Source: Malachius bipustulatus (lineage: Eukaryota > Arthropoda > Insecta > Coleoptera > Melyridae). Taken from it: a stretch of 64,000 nt of DNA. Location of the stretch: assembly GCA_910589415.1 (NCBI GenBank), contig OU342630.1:72970186-73034185 (forward strand), read 5' to 3'. The notes under the pieces are model-generated. The model was not told the origin of the DNA. It was given only the letters and a program-made list of their open reading frames with translations, and did no database searches. Made by a program: the position numbers and the translations under genes. Numbering within the stretch: the stretch's first letter is position 1; each line of letters starts with the position of its first letter. Below, in pieces: positions 12,148-24,375 of the stretch.

Positions 12148-12734
12148 TATTATTATACTAATTCATCAATATTAGGAAGTAGAATTTTTTTTTATAATTC
12201 CAGGTTCCTAATTAGATTAATTCGTTAAGTGTTACTAAACGCTCATAATTATTATAACAAATAAATATAGATATAATAGATGTAGCTAAAAATATGTCAA
12301 AAATATTTTTTTAAAGAACTGGATGGGAACGAAAACTATGAAAAGATTAACAAAACTCTTATGGTAGTAAGCAGTATCGCTTATTCATGTTTTCGTCGAA
12401 ACAATTACAATAATTAATTAGAAATTCAAATTAAATTACTTCAATAGGAATAATTTTCAAAGGACTCAAATAGCGCGGTTATTAAATTTTGGTCATCACT
12501 TGTTATTCAATTGACGCAGAAGGCATGAAACAATGGAGTTTAATTAAAGTGATAACATCGAATTCTCTGACAATAATAATTAATTATTATACATTTTATT
12601 GCACTTATTCCAATGAATGGGTTAATTAAAAAATTTAGGCAAAATTTCGAACTTTACAGATTAAAGCAATGCAAGAAAAAAGGTTTCTAAATCATAAATC
12701 TTCCAATGCATATCTAATTCTCCAGAAATTGTAT

Positions 12735-12860
12735 ATTCTTCAACAAGCGGAGAATAATGGGTATTATTCACGACGACGAGACTTTCAACACAGGTGAGTG
12801 TTGGAACGTCCAAGTGAACAGTGGTGTCCTCGAGATGATGACGCTTTTTCTCAGAGATTT
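12735..12860 (+). repeat. Dispersed repeat with AGCGGAGAATGATG block, copy 2
   Basis: It matches the reverse complement of 60-215 over about 110 bp: TTCTTCAAC, AGCGGAGAAT, GTATTATTCACGA, GAGACTTTC and CAAGTGAA. It also contains ACACAGGTGAGTG, which resembles a plus-strand splice donor but has no supporting exon. Confidence 0.5.
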
Positions 12861-13117
12861 TTTGCTAAACAACTTTTATTTTATTATATGTTTATTTATT
12901 ATAAATTATTTTATGTTAAGATAGCAGTTTATTCGAGACGTCCACTAAAGCCTTTTGATCCTTTAAAATCAATCTAGATTTAAGGGCATAAAAAATTAGA
13001 AGACAATAGTAAAATAGATTCTATTTGAGTTGCAAAACTACACTGCGAATGTTTTTTCATCATAAAAATTCACTTTTCGTGCAGCTAAATAGATTTGATT
13101 AATTTATAGACACTCAC

Positions 13118-13195
13118 CTGTAATCTGTGTTGGTAACATGACCGTTTGGCGCAGTTCTGCGGTGCTATTATAATCATTTTTCACAACTTGCGATC
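13118..13195 (-). CDS. Host gene, internal coding exon (78 nt, phase 1-1)
   Basis: On the minus strand the acceptor is TTTTTATGTTCCAG and the donor is TTACAG|GTGAGT, both close to consensus. Only phase 1 is open; it reads SQVVKNDYNSTAELRQTVML after a split Arg codon. That phase matches the phase 1 ends of the exons at 44428-44231 and 24089-24029, so this exon can be the shared downstream exon of both. The protein is not recognised; the segment is polar, with no membrane span. Further exons must lie outside the window or were missed. Confidence 0.65.
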
Positions 13196-13199
13196 CTGG

Positions 13200-16100
13200 A
13201 ACATAAAAATATTATCATGAAATGAACTTCATAAACTATACCACTAAAAAAGGTTTCCCGGAACATTTATTCTGACAGAGCCTGGAAAACTTTTTTATTA
13301 ACTTTAAAAAAATTATTAAAACGGATATGGAAATTCTTTCTTTACTTATAAAAACTTTATCAGGTATATAATGTTTAATATAGAGAGAGAGAGGGAGAAA
13401 AAGAGGTATTAAGGGAATATGCAAGGAGTTCGAGCAATTCAAGCAATAATTTATCAAGTTAAAACAATAAACGCGCTGTTGTTAGCTGTTGTAAACTACA
13501 ACTCCGTGTATTTTTAAACATTCCACAATCTCGAAATAAAGTTTTATTATGCATAAAAATGCAGGGCATTCGTGGGTTATGAATGTATGCATGAACGCAC
13601 CAGCTTGTATTGTAATTCGAAACCACAACATAACAACATCTTAATCCGAATTTATTCAAATGAAGCAAATGAAAAATATAAACACAGCTACAGTAAATTG
13701 TGTGTACCTCCTTAATAAAAAAACAAACAATTCCATAATTAACTTTACAATATTTACATTAATAAAGCAAACTACTTTATTTATTTTGTAATATTAGGAT
13801 CAAATAAAAGTACAATTCCGTTCCAGGTAACCTCTATGTGTCTCATAATATCATATGTTTCATACTTTTTTTTGACCCAACTCTTCAAAGAACCTGTAGC
13901 ATTCTAGCTGCTAGTTTGTAAAATAAATGCCGTTTTTCAAAACTTCCCTTTATTCAACTTATTATAAACAAATTTAGGTATTAATTTAAATAATATAATA
14001 AAAATAATAGTAATAATAATAATTATAGTATATAAAAACATAGTCACTAAAAATTAATTAAATTTAAAAAAGGACCTGCCTTTCGATTTTTCTAAAAACT
14101 CAAAATTTAAATATACTGTATCACTGGATGCAGGAAGGCTGAGTATCACACTACGTAATTGTTACATACCCAACACAATGATTACTTGTAAGAAATTACA
14201 CTTATTGAATGCGTCTTCCCCATTTCATCTCTTTCTCTTACCTTTCTTTCCTCTTTTTTTTTCAATACCAATCAATTACTTACATAAAATATTTGCTTTC
14301 TCCCTTCATATTTAGATACAAACATTCTATATCATTATTAAATACTTTTAAATTCTCCCGGGTAAACACTTTCCATTCCATTGTTATCAAATGTGTCACT
14401 TGCAACCAGATAACTTGAGATGCAACCGAGTGATAATTAAAAATGTTTAGTGGCCTTATCCAGAAAACTTAAGACAATACCCACTGGGAAAACGTATAAG
14501 TTAGTGAATTCAGCAAACCAGCATTTCTCGAAAGAAACAACTCATGACGAAAAAACGTTCTGAACTTTTAAATCAGTCCATGATTAGTTTGCTCTTTTCT
14601 TCAACTGACATGGGTTGCTAGGAACAAATTATTAACGGATTATCGATTAAATAATTTAATAGAGATGTACCGAGTGTTCAGGTTAAAACGAAGTACATGA
14701 ATAAAAAAATAAGTATGACTAAAATATGAAATTTAGATTTTTCAGTTTCTCAACATATTCCAGTAATGACTGAAAACCCGCATAATCAAATCCTAATTTT
14801 ATTGGCCTAAAAGTAGTACTTACGCTGTTGAACGCATTTTTACGATTTAATGAACTTTGTCGCATTCCCGAGCGAAAAGATTTAATTGCACGGTATAGTG
14901 TTTTTTATAAAATTTGTTGCAAATTGTATGCCCAGGGAACGAAACTTTCCCGTTTAAACACGGCACATTTTCTGCGAGGTAAATGGTTAAAAGTGCAAAA
15001 TAAAAATTATTCGTAATATTTGTTATACACAACCGAATGTCACAAAAACTATGATAACATAAAATACAGAAAATTAAAACTAAAAAAATATACAAAATTC
15101 ACACAAATTCGGAAAAAAGTGTTTTTACCAAAAACTCAAAAACTAGTGATATAATGAGGAAAAACAAACTCACCCCCTAAATTTAAAAATAGCGGCCAAC
15201 GCCTGTGGGTAATTTGTAATAGATTTACACTTTAAGCATCTCTGATGAGGGGGGAATAAAACTGCATAAAAAATTTCTGCCAGTAATTAACTTTTGGGGT
15301 TGCCTTTTTTCCCTCTTAAATGACTAGGCTATATCCAGAGTATCGAACTTTAAGAAAAAAATAAAAAAGTTACAGCCAACTCGAATTTGAAAACATCTGG
15401 AATGGGATAAAGCAGTTAATGTTTTATGCCTTTCTAATGTAATTTCGTAAAGCTAAATGAAGTTTTATGTTTATTTTCGACGGGTTGTTATTGTAGAGCA
15501 ATAATTAAGCTACTATAATTATTTAATTAATATTAAACCTTCCTAAACTTTTTTCCTGTCCTTATTTATTGAATTTGAGCAGTTCATTTGCATTCACATT
15601 AGCATCCATATCCAATTCAAAAATTTAAGAATTCAGTTTTGTAATTTTTCTTGAAGTGCACATTTTTAATGGAAAAAATCCAGTGCACGACAATAGGCTT
15701 ATTTAGCACACAATTATAATACATAAAATAATATAACATCCCATTTACATTTAATTCAAGGTCACTATTTAAAGACATCTTTTGAATATGGATTCAGCCA
15801 TTTGATGAAAGATCGCATGAATAGAAATTTCAAGATAGAAGTTTCAGGGTTACTCCTGTCATGTTCAATACCCATCAACGTCGATAAGTTGACGAGACCT
15901 TTAAATACCGCTTTTAAAATCACGAAATACCTAAAATATTTATATAATATGTGCCATACACCTCCCTTAAAAATTAATTTTTGTTTTGTCAGGTTTGATC
16001 AAATATCGGCTTTATTAGTATGGTTTAATTTATGAATTTGATACTTTCTCCACACTTTCTCACTAGGATTCTTATGTAAATTGCTAAAGCGGACTTGACC

Positions 16101-16430
16101 AAATATGTAATAAAAATTTAGTACACAATACAATACTACATGGATAATTATGAATGGCTTTGGCTACGAGATGATGTATTATGCTGAATAAATAACTAAC
16201 CTTGGTATGTATTTTATAAAATATTTGAGGCTGCGGCACCGCAGTTACCTAAACGTAAAAATTTTAGTACATATATCGTTTTATAAAACCTTTTCATTCA
16301 TGCTCGCGCATGTATCGTGAAAATATTTTTCATAGACCCTTTCGGTCTATAAAAAAAAAAACAGAAATTTTAATGGATTTACATAATTACGGACGCAATC
16401 GGACAGGAAAGAGGTAGGTAAGTACCTAAT
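13200..16430. other. AT-rich intron, nothing firm
   Basis: The only structures are a purine run TATAGAGAGAGAGAGGGAG near 13380 and scattered short frames. A 48-nt exon-like segment at 16240-16193 has fair splice sites, but its only open phase disagrees with its neighbours. A 29-nt one near 15210 also fails. I regard the region as intron. Confidence 0.4.
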
Positions 16431-16431
16431 A

Positions 16432-16712
16432 TACAGTGTGCCCAGGATAAGAATGAACAGCATGGGAATTTCGAAAACCGTGAGAGATACAGGGTCGGTT
16501 AAATTAGCAAAAAGTTGTAAAATTTAGTGGTCTCTAAGAGAAACAGAAAATTACGGCTATTTTCGGAGATGTTCGAAAAAAACCGAAATCTTACGTTTTA
16601 GTTTTTTTTTCTGAAATTATTTTGAAAGATATAAAAGAACAAAGGACACTATCTCGTTGCTAACATTATTTTTTTTATATATCGCCCATAAAACAGTACA
16701 CCCTGTATTAGA
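16432..16712. mobile_element. Short fold-back or single-arm element
   Basis: It begins ATACAGTGTGCCCAGGATAA and ends GTACACCCTGTATTAG. The first half (GAGATACAGGGTCGGTTAAA, AAAAGTTGTAAAATT) is recognisably related to the arms of the palindromes at 59150-60110 and 47370-55026. It appears to be an internally deleted derivative. Confidence 0.55.
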
Positions 16713-18996
16713 AAGCATTTTGAGTTACGAATTCAACAATGCGTAGGTAGGTAGTGATTTGTTTGGTTTTTCTTTTTATAGCACATTTTGGTGTACTAGA
16801 TAGGCGTCGAACTTATGTCGCTGACAAAAACAATATTATTGATAAAATATACTAATTATGTCAGTAGTTTTGCTTTTATCATTTGACAACCGTCCTATTA
16901 AAATATTGAAGGTTGCTCAAGTCATCACTACGCGAGGGCTGTCGTGACCAGAATCCAGAATGCAATTGGAAAAAAATGACTCCCCCCCTCCCCTCTCAAA
17001 ACTAAAATTGAAATGGGTCATGACGTTTCTTTATATCTGCATTATGATCACCAAAAAACCTAGGTAGAATAATATTATGTGGAGTTAACCATTATTAAAA
17101 TATTGACCCAAGATGTCACAAAAATAATTATGTAGGACCTCTTTAAAAAAAGATGAACATACCTAAAATTATTTATCCTTTGGCAAACAGTAGTTACATG
17201 GAAATTATTTAGTTAAATAAGGGCCAATAGCTTATGAAACTTAGAGGAGTTTTACAGGGTTAATGGGGAAATTATCCGACGAAGGAAGATATTTCAACAT
17301 CATTCAAGCAACCAGTCATTAGCATGTCAAAGATGAAACTTCTGAGTTTTGAGAGTGAAAATGGAATGTAACTCCTCTGGACTCAATACTGTATTTGATG
17401 AAGTTTATATATGTATAGTACCTACATAGGATATGCGCCTGTGAGAGAGAATTGTAAATTAGTTGGTAATATAATGACCTCAAAATAGATAAAACAAACT
17501 CTTTGTGAGTTTGGAACTGTACTAGCTAGATTTGGTTTGCAAATTTGCTTGAATTAATTCCGGTCATAAAAAGGAGGGAAAATACCTACTAAATAGAGAG
17601 TAATTGGGTTTCGTCATATTAGAGACAATAATAATACACGAGAGAGTGGAAAAATGTGGAGATTTCAGTTCAGTTGCAAAATTTATACTTTGGACCCCAT
17701 AATATACAGAAAAAAAAACAAATAAAAATTAAAAAAAAGATGTAAGTACGTATAATATTTTCTTATAGAATAGTTTCCGGACTAGTCAGGGAGAAAATTT
17801 ACTGACATGACTATTCTGTACCTACTGATTAATCCATGCTTTATTAATAAATTGCAAGCTGTTGCGAAGTATGATCGTAATTTTTCTTGATATTTTAGAT
17901 AAGCAAAAAATTTCTTGGAAAATAATAAAAATCCAACTTCAACTACTCTGAACATATTATTTATTTCCAAGTCTGAAAGTTTAATATAAAATTTTCCTCA
18001 TATTGTTTTGATCCTGTCGCGTATAAAAACTTTACGACTAGAAGCAAGTACAGAGTATGTGAAAAACTCTGGTTTTAACGTGGCTCGACTTTGGAGTTGG
18101 TTGTTATATTTTTTTAATGAAGAATAACCACGGACGAGAATAACATAACATAGAAATAGGACTAATATAAAGTAAGATCTCAGTTGTTTTGACTACGTGC
18201 TTAGCCTATTTTCTATTCTATGCAACAAAACATTTTTAAGCTCATATATTTTTTATACTGCGAGTCATAATTATCAAAAAAATGTATAGCCCAGTCAATT
18301 TATCGATGATTTAATGCAAAAGGTCATGTAGTTCTGATTTTTTGATATTTTGCTGGACCAATCACAGTAGTACGTAGTAAAATATCAATTTCGCACTAAC
18401 GAAAGCCTTGTGCGTTTTGTATAAGCGCAAAAACGGTATTTTTTTGCGCAAATTCTTAGACTTTTTCCCACTTTGCGCCAAAATGGGCCGTCGGCCAAAA
18501 TGATGCGCTGTACAGAAAATTTGGTAGGACTGACTTCAAAGAAAAAAATTTCTTCAGTTAAATTTATCACTGTACCTAGTTTGAGTCGTTCCTGAAATAC
18601 ATACAGGTAGTATAGCTTTCCTAAGAGTTTTACGATTTCAATTTTTTTTAAAGAAAAATAATTTTTATCATAATGTCTTCTGAACGACGTAACCCTAATG
18701 GTAAGATAAAGACAGAGACATCGATGTTTCACTGGCTATTTCCAGCTCATCAGTCTAATTATTTTTCAGTAATCGGATTTCTGTAATTGATATGATTTAT
18801 TATTCTATCAATTTGTTTCTTACAATTTTTATAATAAATACTTATACTCACAATATCTACTCTCTCCTCCATGCTAGTTCATTTACATTAATATTTTGGT
18901 ACATAGACAGCAGTAAGTAAGAAGTAGGTTTGTAGCGTGGAAGATGACATATCTTTTCATAAGTTATTTGATACTATAATGGTTAGATCGGTTTAA

Positions 18997-20183
18997 TTGT
19001 TAAAATTACGGAACTTTGCGAAAGCCTGCTTCAAAAATAAAATGATGAGCGATTTTGACGGATACTTGAATAGGCGGCACACAAAAAATGAGGAAAAGAT
19101 ACGTCGTTCTTCTGCGCAGTCTTCTAGTGTGGCAGAAAATTCGATGAAGCAACTTAGATTAAAGTCCCACAAGAGAAACTTTTTATAAATAATAGCCAGA
19201 GATACCTATTGCCTTATTGCATTCGAGCGGCAAGACATTGATGTGAGTCAAGCTGAAGAAGACGCGGATCGTGATTTTATCACAACAGCTCTTTCCAAAA
19301 GTAGAAATTATGAACAGGTCATCATAATTGGTCAAGATACAAACCTGCTGGACCTTGTCATAGAGGTTTGTGCTCTCATATCAAGAACGTGTTCACAAGA
19401 AAATGTAATAAAGGTGAAAGGAAGAAAGGTAAAGTTATTTATTCAAGTTTGTCTTGCAAAAAAAGGCGACAAAATATTCACCAAGTACCTGTTGTACCTA
19501 CTATATTTTTAACCGAATGAGATAGAACTTTGAAACAAAAACTAAATCAAATGTCATGAAGTTTACTACTTTTTGACATGTGAGACTTAATTTCCAAGGT
19601 ATTTCAATTATGTACACAAAAATTATGGTAAGTTTTCAATACTACTTATTGATAATTTTTTTGCTAACGACGTTTTATATTCCTCCACACCCTCTTCAAA
19701 TTCTGAAGCGACTAATCAATCATTTAAATCAAACATAATTTTAGAATAGATAATTAAAATACCTCTAAAATGAGGTCTCACACGACCCCCCCTCCATACT
19801 ACTCAAAATTTTGAAGTTGACAGTGAGTGCAACGTCATCTTTGATATTTGACAAATTAGATTTACGTCAAACAGTAGTAAAATTCACGACATTTGATTTA
19901 GTTTTTGTTTCATAGTTCGGTTAAAAATTTAAGGTCAGGGGGGGGGGGGAGACTATAAACATACTCACTGTATTAAGTCGATGTGATACCTTTTTCTTTC
20001 TGGCAAGGAAAAACCAAATTGCTTAGCACACTTCAGAAAAATGATCAGCTTTTTGAACATGTTACGATATTTTTGCAAGACAGTCAAGACACTCAATACG
20101 CCGTAAACAACCATTCTTTCAGAATCTATCAACATATTAAACAATTAATGAATATTGAAATAATCTCTATGAATTGGGGTTGA
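18997..20183 (+). pseudogene. Decayed repeat-borne PIN-like protein gene, split by a MITE
   Basis: One frame runs from 18997 to 19512 with a single TAA at 19186-19188. It reads SDFDGYLNRRHTKNEEKIRR, then VSQAEEDADRDFITTAL and VIIIGQDTNLLDLV. This order resembles a family of uncharacterised, repeat-associated insect proteins with FDGY..TK..RR, QAEEDAD and VVxGxDTDLL blocks, the latter typical of PIN-like nuclease folds. After the palindrome at 19508-19931 the family text resumes in another frame (19983-20183, FWQGKTKLLSTLQKNDQL), where the family has a GCDTTSAFFxQGK-like segment. The family resemblance is from memory. A stop, a frame change and an insertion make it non-functional. Confidence 0.55.
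19508..19931. mobile_element. Palindromic MITE inside the PIN-like pseudogene
   Basis: The left end TTTTAACCGAATGAGATAGA and AACAAAAACTAAATCAAATG return inverted as CATTTGATTTAGTTTTTGTT and AGTTCGGTTAAAA. Arms are about 75 bp around a loop of about 270 bp. A run of eleven or more G follows the right end (about 19937). Confidence 0.7.
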
Positions 20184-20942
20184 AATGGTACTGATGTGAT
20201 CTTGTATCAATAACCACTACTCAAGATTCTAATGATATACCTTGTTGGACAAGTATTTTTAGAGATATTAGGCAATTAAAAAAAAAATGAATGAAAAAAT
20301 AAATAAATAAATTCGACTGAAATTACAGAAAAGGTCTCTTCTTTGAAATCCATCCCACAAAAATTTCTGTAAAACGCATGATTTGGGCGATATTAGGCGC
20401 AAAATGGGCAAAAATTGAAGACTTTTTGAGCAAAAAAAAATGAAGATGAGAAAGCTTTCGTTGGTGTAAAATTGGTATTTCACTACTAGCACTCGTCCTA
20501 ATAACATGTCCAAAAATCAGAACTATGAGCTTTTGTAAGGAATAGCGAATAGCCTTTTAACAGAGATGCTCCAGAAAAGCAGCCTACACCGCATCATGGT
20601 GTCCACCATCCAAACAGCATCAAAAGCTTTTTCCTAACATTGGAACCTCCTGCACCAAGAGGATGTAGAAAACCTTATTCTGTGAAACGACTACATACAG
20701 AGTGTCTCGGTTTATAGTAGAATAACTTCAGCATTCGATATAAAAAGTCATTAAGAGGAAGAAAGTTTTATACAATATGCAGTGAAAAGTTCTTATTTCT
20801 CGAGATACTGTTGAGTTTTCTGGAAATTTTTTTTTTTATGAATATCTCAAAATTTCTTCAATGGCATTTCTCAAAATTTTTCACAGTAGCTACGTTAATA
20901 GTAGTACATGATATGATGCTTTTAAAAAAACATGATTCAATT

Positions 20943-21003
20943 CAGTGGCGGAGATCTGGGTGTGCTTATTAACTTTTTTATTAAATAATTTCTACGCCAA
21001 TTA
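20943..21003 (+). repeat. About 60-bp hAT-like mini-element, copy 1
   Basis: It begins CAGTGGCGGAGATCTGGGTG and closes with TTTCTACGCCA, a decayed inverse of the start. The reverse complement of 30845-30903 aligns over the whole length. CAGNGGCG is a common hAT-type terminus. A longer surrounding repeat (about 20860-21165) is shared with 30625-30960. Confidence 0.45.
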
Positions 21004-21479
21004 CTTTAATGCATACATATTTGATATTTTTGGAAGATATGCCATTTTGTTTAAAGAAGAAATGTCATCTTACGATTATTATTATTGTTGTAGCACACAC
21101 TGTTATCAAAGATATTTCACAATGCAAGAATTCATGCAAGTTTTTTTGTAATGAAACGCGTTTCAATAACGATCACACAATTGATTAATTTATGGAAAAA
21201 CTTTTTAGCATTGATTTTCATGATATTTTATCTTTTATATAGCTTCCGCAACATTGTGGAATATCTTGAAAAGAGTGCGCCCTATAACAAAAGAATTAGA
21301 GGATTTGTCTCCTCTAAACAACACGAGATATGTATCAAAAATGTCATAGTTACATTAAGGTGCGTACAGACATGCAACAGAACACCGTAACGTAACTTCA
21401 CCGCGTATCAAGTCTGGACGGCACTCTGCAACATCGTACCAGTACAGTAACAGCGTAACACAGTAACATCGCAGCGTCC

Positions 21480-21846
21480 CATCAGTTGTCGGTATTTCGG
21501 CGTCACATCAAAGAAATGTTCGCGACGACGTTGCACTGTAGATTTGCCGGTTTGGACGTGTCTGCGAAACACTTGCGTTGTTTTGATTTTTGTGTTGGTC
21601 AAATTGATCAAAAATTCAAAATCAGTTGGCGTTATTCTTGTGAAGTTTTTATATAGGCCACTCACTGACTGAAAGTTTAAAATCTCTTAATAACTGACGA
21701 CCGCCGTACACAGTTCTACTGGTGTACAATTGATTCTGCCACCAGCGTCTTGATCTGTGTTTTTTCTTCTGCACTAAATAGTGCATAACTATATAATTAT
21801 TATGCTGCAGCCGCAATGTCCATTTTTTTCGAATACACTCGTGCAA
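21480..21846 (-). pseudogene. PIF/Harbinger (HARBI1-like) transposase N-terminal remnant
   Basis: The minus-strand frame from 21846 contains KKKHRSRRWWQNQLYTSR and LLRDFKLSVS. A one-base shift at about 21660 leads into SGLYKNFTRITPTDFEFLIN. The RRWW motif, the LLRDLxL block and the YKNFxRMxxxDFExLL block in this order are typical of the N-terminus of HARBI1-type nucleases. The remaining frame (to 21408) does not resemble the family and the catalytic DDE region is absent. GC-richer flanks (GGTGCGTACAGACATGC at 21362, CGCAACATCGCCGCGTAC at 21940) may be element ends. Confidence 0.6.
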
Positions 21847-22419
21847 CTAATTAAAAAATCTGGGACGCCTAAATGTTTCGCGTTGATGTTTCGGGGCGAT
21901 GTTCTGTTGCACTAAATTTTTTTTTAAACCGGGCTGACCACGCAACATCGCCGCGTACAGAAATGATACGCGGCGGTGTTACGTCAAAATCATTTAAAAA
22001 AAAAGGTAACCACATAGGTAGATCTCTGATACTGGATTGAATACTGTTTATTTGGCAGCAGCAAATCGTGTACCTACTTCAATTATCTTTACCTAGAGTC
22101 TAAATTTTGTTGATGTTATTATAAATCTTCAAAATAAAAAAATAGACAATTTGAATTATTTCAATCCACAGAAACATGTTATGTTCTGTATTTATACAGT
22201 GTGTCAACTTGCAAATGTGCGTATGGTCACACTTGAAAGTTAACACCCCATCTATTGTTAGGTACGGGAGCTCGGGAGCGTTTGATAATAATTATTAATT
22301 TCTGCCATCTCAAAAGAATTCGCCCTGAATACAATAGATTGCCTTTATGGACATAGAACAATAAAACAAATATATTCAACTTAAGAAACATAACATCACT
22401 TGAATATTGTGAATTGATG

Positions 22420-22827
22420 TATAGTCCAATAAAGTCTAAAAAGTCATACGTATCGATTAAGAATACACATCCTTTTGATAGTTCGATTTATTTTGTTTCA
22501 TTATACTGGTTCTCGTAGAAACCGTCCAGTTTGTCTAAACATTCCATCCCGCATAAATAAGTATACGTCAACATTGGTTTTGAATGAGAGTTAAATGCAC
22601 AACACAGAGAATAGAGTGTCATTACGTGGATAAATTTTATGTAGTTGTCAGTGGCTGTCAAACTGACTTAAACCGTTCAATACATTGTTCGAATGATTCC
22701 TTCAATAATTTACGCACGTTCACAACTTGACAAGTAACTGTTTGACATTTTCTGGTGAAATTAAAAATATTAATTCGGACGGTTAGTGTGACGTCACATC
22801 TGACTTTTTAAAGTTAATCCTACTATA
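22420..22827. mobile_element. 408-bp MITE, copy 1
   Basis: It starts TATAGTCCAATAAAG and ends TAATCCTACTATA. The inverted end aligns with the start over about 27 bp, both containing AAAAAGTCA. It is the same length as, and by eye nearly identical to, 29207-29614. TA or TATA at both ends would fit a mariner-type target duplication. It is noncoding. Confidence 0.75.
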
Positions 22828-22829
22828 TG

Positions 22830-23990
22830 TCATGTTATCAACCATCGTATTCAAATATAATTTATGTGTTTATTTATACACTTCTTATCATTAAAAAGTA
22901 ATCAAAATTTATATCAAAGTAATATAATTATTACTCTCTGCTATATAATCTTTAAATTACTTACATAAATTGTCTTTTTTTAAATTCTTCTTTTACTAAA
23001 TGTAATGAGCTAAAAAAACTTGATTGCTGGTAAAACTGTTTTGTTTTTGATTTAAACAGAGATATTTTTTTTTATTTACGAAGTTCTAATTAAGGTAATG
23101 ACTTTCAGTGATGTGATACGGCAAAATGAACAAAACGCAAAATGAAAACAAGTTCTTGGCTCAAATTCCCCAGTCAGGCTTTGGAAATTGTGAAAAAACG
23201 TGTTCGTTTTTTTACTTTTTACTACTGAAGCAGAAATGCTTAATTTAAAAAATTGGCTGCCATTCAGAAACACTATCATCTACTGTCCAATTTTCCTTAA
23301 TTACAAACAGAAACAAAAATAACAATACCTGCATTTGTAAACATGGAGACTTTGTAATAATTTGACGGGATGTAGTATTTTAGCTATAATAATATCTTCG
23401 CTATGTATTATAATCCATTGAAACCTTGAAAATCTTATCATGAATTTCCTACTAATACGTTGTAGGTACACTAAATTTTCAACAACAAACAAGGTAGAAT
23501 AACTAGAACCAGAGATGAATAGCTCCATAAATTCGCATTTTTTCATAAATCACTACTTATTTGTTGAGATACCCTTTTTTGTAATAATAATTATAGCCAT
23601 ATTAAATCGGACTAATTTTGAGTAAGAAAACATAAACAATTGAGGTATAAATAAAAATACTTAGATAATAACACTTAGACAAACTGACCTATTACATCAT
23701 AACATGAGAGCAATAAAATTCAGCTCTAAAATAAACAAATAAAAACTAATTCCATAACTAATTGATGTTCAGCTAACAGTAATCAAAATGTTAATAGGCA
23801 GGCATATATCATGCAAGTTGGTTTATTTGCAGTCCATTTGACCAAATAATCTTGGCAGCTTAACAAAGTTAATGACAGTAAATTATTTATTGAGCGGATG
23901 TAGTGTGAATGTGCGACTACGGCAAAAACATTTATTTAGAGGCTTCGGATTGCGGTGACATCCTAACAGTGACGTGACCTGATCCTTCTC
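22830..23990. other. AT-rich intron, nothing recognised
   Basis: AT-rich with short frames on the minus strand only. An apparent small exon near 23720 with a fair acceptor and GTCAGT donor has stops in all phases and was rejected. AATAAA motifs occur near 23940. Confidence 0.4.
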
Positions 23991-24028
23991 AACTTGTCAG
24001 GACGAGGAGGAGCAGGATTAGGACTTAC

Positions 24029-24089
24029 TCTTCGTACTGGCATTCCCGTGGCAGAAGGCCAGGATGGCGCGAGCGACAGCACTCCACAT
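24029..24089 (-). CDS. Host gene, candidate alternative first coding exon
   Basis: This sits in a CpG-rich patch (about 24000-24200) that stands out from AT-rich surroundings. On the minus strand ATG at 24089 opens MWSAVARAILAFCHGNASTK and ends at a consensus donor CGAAGA|GTAAGT in phase 1. Joined to the 13195 exon it continues in frame. The hydrophobic stretch AVARAILAF is too short to call a signal peptide. In the same frame the sequence is open upstream to a CAGCAG tandem acceptor-like site, so it could instead be an internal 1-1 exon after 44231. The CpG richness favours a promoter-proximal exon. Confidence 0.4.
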
Positions 24090-24200
24090 GTCATCGCGAT
24101 CACTTCGTCGAACTGCTGCGTGTTCACACAACTGAAGCCGCGGCTACACTGCCGCTCCACGATTTTAATCTCGATTATCTTGGAGCGCTCGCGCTCGCGC
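24090..24200 (-). promoter_or_regulatory. CpG-rich patch, possible promoter or 5' UTR
   Basis: The stretch contains GCGCTCGCGCTCGCGCGAG and CCGCGGC, a density of CpG not seen elsewhere in the window outside transposons. It lies directly upstream of the candidate alternative first exon. The nearby TATAAAAT at about 24213 is in the opposite orientation, so its role is unclear. Confidence 0.35.
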
Positions 24201-24375
24201 GAGTAACCCACGTATAAAATAAGGACATGGGGATTTTTCATTTGACGGGATTTTCAGTTAAGCTTGTGGAAATTGACTACAAAATTAGGATACATGGGAT
24301 ATTTAGTTGGATGTATCTAAATATGATAACGTAGGTAATCCGGACGATGATGATAGTTTATAGCGGAAGTAATCA

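Larger units (their letters stand above)
18325..20525. mobile_element. TIR element carrying a decayed gene
   Basis: About 235 bp at 18325-18560 returns inverted, with drift, at 20330-20525. Shared text includes AGTTCTGATTTTT, CAATTT, AACGAAAGC, TTGCGC and ACAGAAA. Between the repeats lies the gene fragment at 18997-20183, interrupted by another palindrome. The arrangement suggests an old DNA transposon or duplication unit whose cargo gene has died. Exact ends and target duplication are unclear. Confidence 0.5.

Noticed and set aside
15170..15210. 29-nt micro-exon-like segment ending at GTGAGT (minus strand)
   Set aside because: Phase does not fit the gene model and the sequence gives no recognisable peptide.
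16193..16240. 48-nt exon-like segment with fair acceptor and GTTAGT donor (minus strand)
   Set aside because: Only phase 0 is open, which conflicts with the phase 1 junctions of the neighbouring host exons; kept out without transcript support.
23680..23730. Short exon candidate with good polypyrimidine tract and GTCAGT donor (minus strand)
   Set aside because: Stops in all three phases.
24023..24028. In-frame reading through the donor to a TAA and an AATAAA near 23940, making 24029-24089 part of a terminal exon
   Set aside because: Possible, but the consensus GTAAGT and the phase match to the 13195 exon make a spliced first or internal exon more likely.
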